Shown here: in pieces, positions 34,521 to 45,314 of the stretch
How the letters are laid out: each line of letters begins with the position of its first letter
Position numbering within the stretch: the first letter of the stretch is position 1
NCBI GenBank assembly: GCA_914767715.1
Contig: OU612073.1
Span: forward strand, 22,136,001-22,196,000
Origin: Membranipora membranacea
Taxonomy: Eukaryota > Bryozoa > Gymnolaemata > Cheilostomatida > Membraniporidae
Reading direction: 5' to 3'
Length of the DNA: 60,000 bases
The notes under the pieces: model-generated
What the model saw: the letters and a program-made list of their open reading frames with translations, nothing else
The model's database searches: none
What the model was told of the DNA's origin: nothing
Made by a program: the position numbers and the translations under genes

Positions 34521-36380
34521 CAGCGGAAGCAAGAGGATGTAAGTGGAAGCAAGCGGACGTAAGTTAAAGCAACCAAAAGTAAGTTTAAGCAAACCGAGGT
34601 AAGTGTACGCAAGCGTAGGCAAGCGCAAGCAAGTTTCTGCAAGCAGGAATAAGCAGAAGGAAGTGGGAGCAAGCAGAAGTAAGCAGGACTAAGCAGGAGT
34701 TGGTGGGGGTAAGCAAGAGTAGGTGGGGGTAAGCAGGAGTAGGTGGAGGTAAGCAGGAGTAAGTAAAGGCACATGAGAGTAAGTTAAGGCAAGTGAGAGA
34801 AAGTTAAGGCAAGTGAGAGACAGTTAAGGCAAGTGAGAATAAGTAAGGGCAAGTGAGAGTAAGTAAAGGCTCGTGAGAGTAAGTAAAGGCTCGTGAGAGT
34901 AAGTAAGGGCTCGTGAGAGTAAGTAAGGGCAAGTGAGAGAAAGTTAAGGCAAGTGAGAGTAAGTAAAGGCAAGTGAGAGAAAGTTAAGGCAAGTGAGAAT
35001 AAGTAAGGGCAAGTGTGAGTAAGTAAAGGCAAGTGAGAGTAAGTAAAGGCAAGTGAGAGTAACTAAGGGCAAGTGAGAGTAAGTAAAGGCAAGTGAGAGA
35101 AAGTAAAGGCAAGTGAGAGAAAGTAAAGGCAAGTGAGAGAAAGCAAAGGCAAGTGAGAGAAAGCAAAGGCAAGTAAGAGTAAGTAAAGGCAAGTGAGAGT
35201 AAGTAAAGGCAAGTGAGAGTAAGTAAAGGCAAGTGAGAGAAAGTTAAGGCAAGTGAGGGAAAGTTAAGGCAAGTGAGAGAAAGTAAAGGCAAGTGAGAGT
35301 AAGTAAAGGCTCGTGAGAGTAAGAAAGGCTCGTGAGAGTAAGAAAGGCTCGTGAGAGTAAGTAAAGGCTCGTGAGAGTAAGTAAAGGCAAGTGATAGAAA
35401 GTTAAGGCAAGTGAGAGTAAGTAAGGGCAAGTCAGAGTAAGTAAAGGCAAGTGAGAGAAAGCAAAGGCAAGTGAGAGAAAGCAAAGGCAAGTGAGAGAAA
35501 GCAAAGGCAAGTGAGAGAAAGCAAAGGCAACTGAGAGAAAGTAAAGGCAAGTGAGAGTAAGTAAAGGCAAGTGAGAGTAAGTAAAGGCAAGTGAGAGTAA
35601 GTAAAGGCAATTGAGAGTAAGTAAAGGCAAGTGAGAGTAAGTAAAAGCAAGTGAGAGTAAGTAAAGGCAAGTGGAAGGAAGTGGAAACAAGTGGAGGCAA
35701 GTGAAGGCGAGTGGAAGTAAGTGAGGGCGAGTGAAGGCAAGCGGGCGTAAGTGGAGGCAAGTGAAAACATGCAAAAGCAAGTGACTGTAAATGGATGCAA
35801 GTGGAAGTAAGCGGAAGTCAGTTAAGGCAAGTGGAAGCAAAGGGAGAGCAAGCGAAGGCAAGTGAAGGCAAGCGAGAGTAAGTGGATGCAAGAGGAAGTA
35901 AGCAAAGGCGAGTGGATGTAAGTTAAGGCGAGTTGAAGTAAGTGAAGGCAAGTGACAGTAAACTAAAGTAATTGAAGGCAGGTGAGAGTAAGTAAAAGCA
36001 AGTTAAGCAAGTGGAAGGCAAGTGAAAGCAAGTGGAAGTAAGCGGAAGCAACTGAGGGCAAGTGGAAATGAGTGAAGGCAAGAGGAAGTGAAAGTAAGTG
36101 AAAGCAAGCGAAAGCAAGACTAAGTTAGCGAAGGCAGGATTAAGTAAGTGGAGGCAGGGAGGCAAGTGAAAGTGGGAGCAAATGAGAGTGAGTGGAGGCA
36201 AGTGAAAGTGGGAGCAAGTGAGATAGAGTGAAGGCAAGTGAAAGTGGAGGCAAGTGAGAGTAAGTGAATGCAAATGGAAGTAAGCTAAGCAAATGGAAGT
36301 AAGCTAAAGTCAGTCGAGGCAAGCAGAAGCTAGTGGAGGCAAGTGAGAGTAAATGGAAGTAAGTGAAGGCAAGTTAAACG
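34521..36380 (+). repeat. Satellite block R4: degenerate 10/20-bp purine-rich repeat
   Basis: The basic unit is G(C/T)AAG(T/C) followed by four variable purine-rich bases, with a 10-bp period. In the middle (about 34780-35670) it settles into a 20-bp higher-order unit AAGTGAGAGTAAGTAAAGGC with a TCGTGAGAGTAAG variant; the ends are more diverged. The plus strand is almost all A and G plus T at fixed sites. Its core GCAAGT is the reverse complement of ACTTGC in block R3, so the two blocks are the same repeat in opposite orientation. ORFs on the minus strand (Leu/Thr/Tyr-rich) are repeat artefacts. Confidence 0.93.
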
Positions 36381-37900
36381 TAAAGAAAATGGTTGTTCCG
36401 TCAGGATAGAATTTGAAGAAAGTGTTGGTACCAACAGCTACCACAGACACGAAAAGGCAGCTAGAAATTTTTTTCTAGGTTAAAGTAGATTGTCGCATTG
36501 AGGACGCAGGCAGAATTGCATGACTATGATAAGCTTAATCAATTTCAGTTATTATAGAGCTGGCATTGAATATTCCTTTTGAATCGTATCTGTCTTGTTA
36601 CAGTATCAAACCGAATTCTCGCTCTATGTTGTCAAGAATTGCCCATTAATGTCAGACACACTGACAAACTAAAAAAAACTAATGGTCAAATAAAAAGCCT
36701 GGTAAAAACACAAAGAAAGCAAAACACAGTATCAAGGTGCCACTTATGGCCTCGTTTATTCAACAACATATCAAGATATCAGAATAGTATTGTCAAATTT
36801 CCATTGTTGGATTATCATCGCTTCTTTATGATGAGTCAGCGTAAAAATAATTATAAGCTTTCTTGTCAAATTAATTAATAAATTTGATATCATACATTCA
36901 AAACTCCACTTTTAATGGAAGAATAAATCTACCTGGAGTGGTTGACAGATGGGCAGTTCTTCGACTTTGATAGGTTAAGGGTCTTTATCTGATTGATTAA
37001 CGATTCCTTGTTGTAGGTGGTAGATCATATAGCTACAAGTGGAAGAGATTGATATCAACTACAATTATATTGTTAGCCAATATGCCTTCAGTCAAAATGA
37101 AATCATACAAATAAATTTATTCAGTTTCCATTCTTTACACAAGACCTGAGACTCCCAACACTCTAATCCATCATTCAGGGGTCGAGGTTTAAAATACATG
37201 ACATCAATGTTTTTCTCATTAAATTTATACATTATGTGTATCATTATTTTTACTTACATTCTGAAAGTAGAGAGAATGCTGCTAATTGTATTTTCGCAGG
37301 TAGAGGTTATCTACAGCTTCTTACCTAGAATAATATAAGAATGTGGTGAGAATAAGTACACAGCCGATAACAACAGGCAGGCGGTCTCATTTCCACCAGC
37401 TAATATCGTATTTCTCTCTCTTACAAGCATGGACGTATGTACCATAACCCAACAAGCAAAGACAGATCACCATCTAACTAAAGTATCAGGCGATGCTTAG
37501 AGCTCTATTACACCTGTAAATGTGGTCATAGGAAGGCTGACAGCCACTTATTTATCTAGTATAGGAAAACATGTAAATACTCTGTCGTTTTTGCAGGATA
37601 ATAAATCAATGTTTATTATTCTACATCAAGCCATTAGCAAACTACACACAATGAAATGAATGAAACATTGGTTTTAGTGTGACGGTGCAAAGCTGCCTGA
37701 AGTTTTTTCAAGATTATTTTTGCATATCTTACAGGAACATTGACTGATGATTTGACCAAACAATGTGATGACTCTGAATCTATTGGTACAACGCAAACAA
37801 TATAAACTCTAGTGCTAGGTATCTGTTACAGTTTTACTAAACAAAGTCTTAAACTAGTTAATAAGATTATAACATTAATGCGATGTAATAAGTGACCCGA
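36381..37900. other. AT-rich spacer right of the satellite
   Basis: No gene or RNA is recognised. The open frame at 36579-36878 on the plus strand has no domain and ordinary AT-rich codon content. It marks the return to unique sequence before the exon-block array begins. Confidence 0.4.
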
Positions 37901-38463
37901 CTTGTATATTTTTTACTTTGTGCTTACCAGTTTAAGAAGATTAAGCATGATATTCCTCCCAATAGAAATGTCAACCTTTGAAGATTGTTAGGCCTGGGCA
38001 TGCTTAGATAAGCTTAGATCCATTTTCTTTCGAGTTTAGTTATAACATCATGAGAGCCATTGGTTTGTTATATCATTTTTTTTTCCAACAGCTAGAGTTT
38101 TCTATGCTTAGATAAAACAGCGTCTCCGTCAAATGTCACATCTCCACACAATGACAATGCTAGTCTTACTTCCGTTGCATCTGGAAATATAAAATCTGTG
38201 GGTATACAGAGAGGTACAAAACTGTGGGTAATTCTTCTCTCTCACTATTTTTACCCTCGATAATGCTATTTAAGTCTCCTTAACACTAGTCTACCGCACG
38301 AATACAGTATCAAACTAAATAACAAGGAGCAAGCTTTTTGCAGATCTGAACCACATTCAGTGTTGGAAGTTATCAGAGCAAAAATAATACCTTGGATGTA
38401 ACAAGATGAAGGCCAAATGACAAGCTCTCTCCTGTATTCTGGTTGTAGATTTCTTTATTTGCC

Positions 38464-38490
38464 TATAGCTATAGCTATAGCTATAGCTAC
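38464..38490 (+). repeat. (TATAGC)n microsatellite
   Basis: About four perfect TATAGC units lie inside one copy of the VELVGSS block. Paralogous copies at about 49.67 and 52.55 kb have only a short TATAGCTAGCTA seed, so the array expanded in this copy only. Confidence 0.85.
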
Positions 38491-39508
38491 GTTCCCTCTT
38501 TGAGATTCCCAAGGCTTGTAAGTAATGCATATGGACCCATAGGTTTGTACTGCAGGCTCACTTTTGCTTAAATTCGGGCAAGGGCTGCTGCCAACCAGTT
38601 CAACCTAAAACATATCAAATGTTTAAAGTGCATCAGATCTCCTTTGGGATTACTCTTTTGCAGTTGATTTTTGATATTGCAATACGCAATATATATTTAC
38701 AAAAAGGCCACTTTTGACCATATCTTAGAAAAATGCTAGCTATTTCCAAATCATTTTTAGAGATAAATGTCCTTAATTTCAAGGAGAAGATAACTTTGGT
38801 GGAATGATTGAATTGCTTTCTTCGCTACCACACCTAGACAGGAAACAACCTTTTTGCCTCCCCATCGACTCAACAGTATTAATATAAACTACATAAAGGT
38901 ATCTCTCCTTGCCAATGATGGCGATTGGGGCCAATGTCAAAGCGGTTATCTAATCTAATTGTAGGCAAAAGTCTGTTTAGAATTCAACAATTAAAAAAAT
39001 ATCATGTAAACTGTAAATTAATGGCTTTGTGTTTGATCATGGCATCATAGGACTTAATTTAGAGCGAGTTTTAGGTGTAACTGTGAAGCAATCTTACCGT
39101 GATAGTATACTCCAAGTTGACAGTCAAACCATCCAATAGTTCTTGCTGTGTGAACACTATTCAAGCCATTCAAAGCCATAGGTATGATCTATCAGGCTGT
39201 CGACAGCAGTACAATATATCCATAATCTACAAAATGAGTCACAGCATACAGAATTAAAAATTGGGACTACAACCAGTGGGTAGTTCTAGTTAAAGGGCTG
39301 ATTGATTGATTGACTTGACCAACTGAGCTGATGACTCAGACTCTGCTCATATCACACAAATTGAATAACTTCAAGGCCTTGCTAAAAATATCATGTTATC
39401 TATTCAAGCTCGACTAAAATAAGAAGTCAGAACTACCTAATGAGATTAAATTTAAAAGTGATGGATTTAGTTTTGACCAAACCTATATATTTTGCTGTTT
39501 ATGCTTAC

Positions 39509-39687
39509 CAGTTTAGGAAGTTTAAACATGATGGCTTTTCCCTCTGTAAGGCCATCAGTGCAATTGCAGATTAGTTTATATCCATTTTCATTTAATTTTA
39601 TTTGTAACATCATGAGAGTATTGGTTTGATACTGCTTCTTTTCCAACAGCCCAAGCCTTTGCTTCACTAAAATGCCAAATGCCATAC
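39509..39687 (-). pseudogene. Best-preserved copy of the LLEKKQ exon block
   Basis: Bounded by a TTTCTAG acceptor and a GTAAGC donor, this 179-base block is open throughout: it reads FGILVKQRLGLLEKKQYQTN and continues LMMLQIKLNENGYKLIC, then GLTEGKAIMFKLPKL. The paralogue at about 46770-46950 is similar but broken by stops. It could be a surviving coding exon of the array's parent gene. No domain is recognised from this block alone. Confidence 0.4.
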
Positions 39688-40845
39688 CTAGAAAAAAAAC
39701 TATGGGATTACAGATAGGTACAATACTAGTCTACCAAAGGAATACAGAATTGTTTAGTTTGCATGAAGCGAGCTTATTACAGATCTGAACCAGATTCAGT
39801 ATTGTAAGTTATCAGAGCAAAAATCTTACCTGTATCAAGACTACAGGTGGATGTCAAACTCTTTCCCAGGTTTGTGAGTTAATGTTGGTTTGTGGGATCC
39901 ATAGGTTGGTACTGAAAATTTGAGCTTGAAATCGGGCGAGGACTGCTGCCAACCAGTTCAACCTAAAACATATATCAAGTGACAGAAAACCAAGAAAGTT
40001 TAAAGCATCAGATCTCCTTTGGAATCCAAGACAAAAATCACATCTTGGTTTGTCTCTAGACAACAAAACTGGGCAAGGAGACAATTATTCTTTCTAGGGA
40101 GTTATTAGGAAATTATCTTTTGTCGAGGCTACTCTCAAACTATAGTGCTACTTACATTTTATTAAATATTGCATGGAGTCTTCTCTTGCAGTGTTTCGTT
40201 TTAGTCAGGACTTTTCTCCACGGTGATAATAATAGTACACTTCTGACAGCTACCAATTACCAATATTATCTTCACAGCAGCATTGAACACCTCAGATATT
40301 TCTGCTTCTGGGTACAAGATGTGGCATATAATTCAAGACATTATAATAGTGATGTGCGATATTGCAAGAAAGTCAAAACATATCGGCCACAAATTATATA
40401 TGGATATCAACCATTATCGAAATTGAGAGTAACCACAATTCGACATTAGATGATTCAAGACAGGCACATTGATACCAGAGATAATAGTAAATTAATATGG
40501 GAAAGGGATCAAGCATAAAAAAAGGGTCTGATAATCAAATCTACAATTGTTTACATTGTAATAATATTTTTGTTATTGTTAAGAATTTGAGAGCTGTGTA
40601 CACATTGATGCTGTTACGACAACTCCTTAGCACAATGCAGACGATGTCCATTTTGGGTAATTACTAAACTTATATATCTCTACACACAGTGGCCACATAA
40701 TATTTATAAGCCAAGCTTCAGAATCATCACAAAGAAGCGGCGGTGTCTATAAACCCTTTGCTTGACTGGTTGGTGTCATAACAGTTATCTTATTTTTACA
40801 GGTCGGATCCAAAGTCATTAAGAGATGAACACAATGTCAACTCAC

Positions 40846-40933
40846 CTTGTCCATAGTCCATAGTGACAGCTATCTTTGTGTTATCGATATCAGTATCAAG
40901 TTCTCGAGGTAGTCTTTGTACATACCAGCACTC
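40846..40933 (-). pseudogene. Exon block c, copy 1
   Basis: Ends at a GTGAGT donor and carries an open frame reading CWYVQRLPRELDTDIDNTKI then AVTMDYGQG. The same frame is kept in copies ending at 48115 and 54446, mostly with substitutions and few indels. This suggests that the block was under coding constraint after duplication. Confidence 0.45.
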
Positions 40934-41219
40934 TTAGTTAGGACTGCAAATTGATTATTCAGGCTATATTGCCCTTTTTTCAGCTTGATGTCCCTGAAAA
41001 TTAAAAGTTCTTGTTGGTACAGAGCGTAACACAACTCTTCATTGTTCTGGACAGGATCAACCTAAAACATAACGTCAGATAGAAATAATGATACTTGAAC
41101 TGACAGTGTATGATAGTATGATATGTAGATATGATCTTTGGTCTTTGGAAGCTGATACACTTGGTATAATTTAAATTAAAAGGGAGCTTAAATAACATAA
41201 AACTACCTTCAAGACTTAC

Positions 41220-41283
41220 CTATCATAATAAAGTTGAGTTCACCTAGATTAGCTATTATAGGAGCAATCTGTTTATCACCCGT
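41220..41283 (-). pseudogene. Exon block b, copy 1 (64 nt)
   Basis: Acceptor TTGTAG and donor GTAAGTC bound 64 bases that read TGDKQIAPIIANLGELNFIM. The paralogue at 48474-48537 has exactly the same length, splice sites and frame (SGNTQITPITANLTELSLIM). Confidence 0.5.
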
Positions 41284-41389
41284 CTACAATATAAAACAAA
41301 GCCAGATTAATACTAGTCAGTCAAATCGAAGAGGATAACAGAAAAGTTGTGTTTTCAGCCCAAATTATCCCAAAATCTAGTCATTGTTG

Positions 41390-43510
41390 AATGAATGAGT
41401 AAATCAAATGTCATCAAGAAGGGCGATGTCATTAACAGCGCTATTTAATATCTGGATTGCCTTGACTTACCTTTTTTACTTATGCAGATGTAGTCTATTC
41501 AGACATCCTGAGAGCCTCTTATCATCTCATCTCGTGTACAACCCGCCTCCACTCCACTCTATCTTGTGACACCTCTAGGGTTTGGTGTACTTTTTCGAAG
41601 TCTTCCTGAAGGCCTTTCACCCATGTTGATCTCTGTCCTCCTCTGGGTGTCTTGATTTCTGTGTTGATTGTGGCTTGATGGTGTTTCGGGGTATAGACAA
41701 TTTACATGGCCAAACCATCTAACACCTCTTGCTGATATTTTCGTGCTCTATGGTATAAGGCCAGTTCGTCTGTAAACTTTGTCATCTGATAATTTGTTCA
41801 GCCATCTGATAGCCTTCTATGGTGATGATATCGTTTTCTCTTATTGTCTGTATCTCACAGTTGTAGAGAAAGATGATGCTGATCAGGGTGAATATTTTTG
41901 CTTTCTGTTTGGGTGGGAGACACCTATCATTGAAGATGGGCTTTAGGCATTGGTATGCTGTCATAGCGGACTGCTTTCTTCGGCTTATTTCACAGGATGT
42001 ATTCAGGAGTGAGCCGAGGAACTTAAATTTTTGCCAGTTTCCGTCTTTGTTTTCAATGTTGATGTGATACTCTTCGGTTTTTGATAGGTTTTTTTTCAGA
42101 TTCCTTTCTGCCACAGGTGTTGGTATCTTCTCTTTGATCGTAGCTGTCCTCGCAGGGCAGCTTAGTTTAATCCAGCTGATATCATCTGCATATTGTAGTG
42201 ATATCAGCACACCTTTCTTGGGGTTTGTTTCTGGAGATATGGTTTGTATGGTAGGTAAATATGTTGTCGCAGATCTGTGGAGCTTTTTTTATTCCCTTAG
42301 AGCCTTAGAAAGGTCGAGGGTGAAGAGAGTAGGTAATAGGCAGTCACCTTGTTGTGTTTATATGTTTGTCACAAAGGACTTTCCTATGTTTTCCTTGATC
42401 TTTACTGCAATTTTTAGGTCTTCTATCAGGATCTTGATGAGATGGACTTCATCATGATTCAGGATTTTTCTCAGGTCTTCAAGTATGTGATGTCTGTGTA
42501 CAGTGTCAAAGGCTTTTGACATGTCCATCAGAAGTACCTGAGCTGCGTAGTCAGTAGATTTGATGGCCTTCTCTGCTATGATTTTCATTTTGAAGACTTG
42601 TTTGGTGGTAATTCTTCTACTGCGATACGCTACTTGAGTGATAGGTATTTCTTTTCTATTTTCTGTGCTTTGCACCTACGGAGACAGATTGCAAGAATCA
42701 TCCTTGGGATAGGCAGAAGAATGATGGGGCGCAGGCTGCTGGGAGGGCCTTTGGGTTTGCCAGGATAGTAGGCCTAGTTTAATCTCTTCTGGGTACTATC
42801 CTGTTTCGGCGACGGTATTCAGAATGTCAGCAATCAGGCTATGAATCACATCAGGTCCATCTTTGAGTTGTCCTGCCTTCGGTTCATTAGCCCCTGAACT
42901 TTTGTTGTTTCGTAGGAACCTCACAACTGCCGTGATTCCATCTCTTGTAAATTCACTGCTCATCTTTTCAGGAAGAATGTTGGGAAGATTTGGCATGTTT
43001 CCTACAGTGAAGTTGTTTTAAAGTAATCTGTTATTATTTCAATTTGTTGTTCCGGGGTTGCTGTAATTCCATCTGTGGTGTTAGTTACTAGTGGCGGCGG
43101 TGCTGTGGTAGATTGTATTGCTCTTGTCGCCTTGAACATTCACGTTGAGTCATCTCTAGATTGTTCCTTCTCTGATATATGGTTGTTTAGTCGTTGATAT
43201 TTCTCATCCGGTAGAGTTTGGTGGATGGTCATGAGCTTTGCATTCCGCTCTTCTTGTAATTCTCCTCTCCTTGTCTCTTCACTCAGAGTGTTGATGAGTA
43301 CGCCCACATTTTCTGATCTTCAGATAGCTTTTTTCACTACCTGGTTTGTGCACTGCTTTCTTTTGACATAGCTTAATCATCATCGCTCAGTCACTCTATC
43401 AGGTAAGGGGAGCATACTACCCCACACAGATGTATTTAGCCCTCACTTTCACGTAATGCTGTGTCTATTGATCCAATATCTGCTTCACTGACCATTCCAA
43501 CAGGGAGCTA
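41390..43510 (-). mobile_element. Degenerate non-LTR retrotransposon (LINE) with reverse transcriptase
   Basis: Read on the minus strand with several frameshifts, the element encodes reverse-transcriptase blocks in order. First is a region with LRNNKSSGANEPKAGQLKDG, then LLMDMSKAFDTVHRHHILED, then a QYADDI catalytic box at about 42190. Next come the KFKFLGSLLN and EISRRKQSAMTAYQCL thumb segment, and a C-terminal VHQTLEVSQDRVEWRRVV-like tail near 41.55 kb. The order is that of RTE/CR1-like LINEs. Frameshifts and stops make it inactive; no endonuclease domain is seen. It sits in the intron between blocks a (43706) and b (41283). The paralogous intron at 48538-48941 is only about 0.4 kb and lacks it, which bounds the insertion to roughly 41390-43510. 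Confidence 0.78.
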
Positions 43511-43705
43511 GATTAACAAGACAAGTAAAAACATTACCTAAAGCAAATTTTTACATAAAGAAACAGGCTAAGCGTAATGGAGTGAAGTAACGGCTGTTGA
43601 TAGGTAATATTAAAGTTGAAGGGGAACTGTGCAAAACAAACAACCAGTCAATTGAATCTCCAAACTACTCTGTAAATTATAGGATGACAGCAGTAACACA
43701 CTTAC

Positions 43706-43867
43706 CTTGCATGGTCAGCATGACTCTGTAATTACGCAAGGCCTGAGCGAAATACATCGGACGTCTGACAGTCGACAACACACTGATGATCAGTACGTCA
43801 GCGTATCTCTAAAAACTGCTACTGCGGGCTTCTTAGCACTGTAAACACTGTTCTCTAGTGCTTCCAG
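43706..43867 (-). pseudogene. Exon block a, copy 1 (VWA-like strand)
   Basis: A good acceptor (ATTACAG) and donor (GTAAGT) bound this block. It reads LEALENSVYSAKKPAVAVFR, and after one frame shift ADVLIISVLSTVRR and MYFAQALRNYRVMLTM. The pattern 'ALENTVYS...ADVLII...AQALRNYRV' resembles the central strand and following helix of von Willebrand A domains. The frame shift and the paralogue's stop point to a pseudogene. Confidence 0.42.
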
Positions 43868-45248
43868 CTGTAATATCAAGAAACCACCGTGTTCATGATT
43901 TATATTTAAACATCCAGATATATTTTTTAGTTTGTTGTTACCAGTTGAGGAAGTTTAAGCATGATGTCACTTCCATTGAATTTTGAAGATTGTTATGCCA
44001 GCAGGGCAATCCTAGATTACCTTAGATTTATTTTCTTCTTTAGTTTGGCTATACCATCATGAGAGGCATAGGTTCATTACTGTTTCTTTTCTAACAGCTA
44101 GGGGTGTTCTATGCTTAGATAAAAGACAGCTTCTCAGTCAAATGTCATATCTCCGCACAATGCTTATCTCACTTCCACAACATCTAGAAATAAAACCTGT
44201 AGGATTTCAGAGAGGTACAAATCTGTGGATATTTCTTTTGTATAATAGTTATTTCCTAAATGAATACAGTATCAGACCAGTTAGAATGAAGCAAGCTTAG
44301 TGCAAATCTGAACCTTATTGTGTTTGAATTAAAAGAGCAAAGAGAATACCTTAGATGTGATAAGTAATGGGTAGATGACAGACTCCCTGCTGTATCCTGG
44401 TTGTTGATCTCTTGATGTGCCTATTGTTAGCTAGGTACCCTCTGAGATTTTAGATTTTTAAGTAGATGAATATGGTGATTGGTACTGTAGGATCACTGCT
44501 GCCGACCAGTTTGACCTAAAACATATCAAGTAACAGGAAGACGAATGTTTCACTTAAACTGCATCAGTTTGGGATTACCAAATCTACTAATTAAATTTAC
44601 AAAGTCGGCTGTTTTTGAACCTACCTTATACCATTTTTCCTGCTTATACCACCCTTCCTGCTTATACAAATTCAAGTATTGTAAAAGTATTTTTGGAGTT
44701 ATGTCCTTAATGTCAAAGAGAGAATAACTTTGGTAAAATGATTGAATTGATTACACTGAAAGGAAATTACATTTTTGTCCCTCCACCCACTGAACAGTGT
44801 TAACATGAACGAGATAAAAAGGTATCTCTATGTCACTGTTGGCAATTGGTTTGTCTAGGCAATCAAACTGAACAGTGAGATAATTCATCTTTTATGGAGT
44901 TTAGAATAAAAGCTCTACATGCAAAGCTACCCTATGCTATTATGTTGCTTACATAATTTCTTTTGGCATTGTGTGTGAAGTCACTTCCCTCAAGTTACTT
45001 CATTGCAGTGCTTTTCTGAGCACTTCTCCACAGTCATAAAAGCAGTTCACTTCTATCAGATATGCAATAAGTTCCCAGTTACCAATATCTTCTTCACGAC
45101 AGACTTGTTCGGCTCAGGTGTTTCTGCTTTTGTCTATAATATATAGATAATAATTCCAGAGGTTATGTCTAAATTGACAAAACGCATGGGCTAGATTTTT
45201 AAACAAATATCGGGTTATGGGGTCTACAGTAAAAACATGGGAGCTTTA

Positions 45249-45314
45249 GGCAAGGTGGCATAGTGGTAAGGCTTTTAAATCTGAGAGTTGCAGGCTCGAA
45301 TCCTGGTCACGCCA
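45249..45314 (+). repeat. tRNA-like (SINE-type) element, copy 1
   Basis: The sequence contains a polymerase III A-box (TGGCATAGTGGTAAGGC) and a B-box (AGGCTCGAATCC) at tRNA spacing, with partial acceptor and T-stem pairing. The anticodon stem is poor and the flanking sequence is shared with the copy at 53326. It is therefore better read as a tRNA-derived SINE head or tRNA pseudogene than as a functional tRNA. Confidence 0.6.

Noticed and set aside
34192-36322. Leu/Thr-rich, Gly/Lys/Trp-rich and Pro/His-rich open frames
   Set aside because: They are translations of the 10-bp and 20-bp repeats in three frames, with no start context or splice structure.
45249-45314. Functional tRNA gene
   Set aside because: A- and B-boxes are present, but the acceptor and anticodon stems pair poorly and the copy at 53326 shares its flanks, so a SINE head or pseudogene is more likely.
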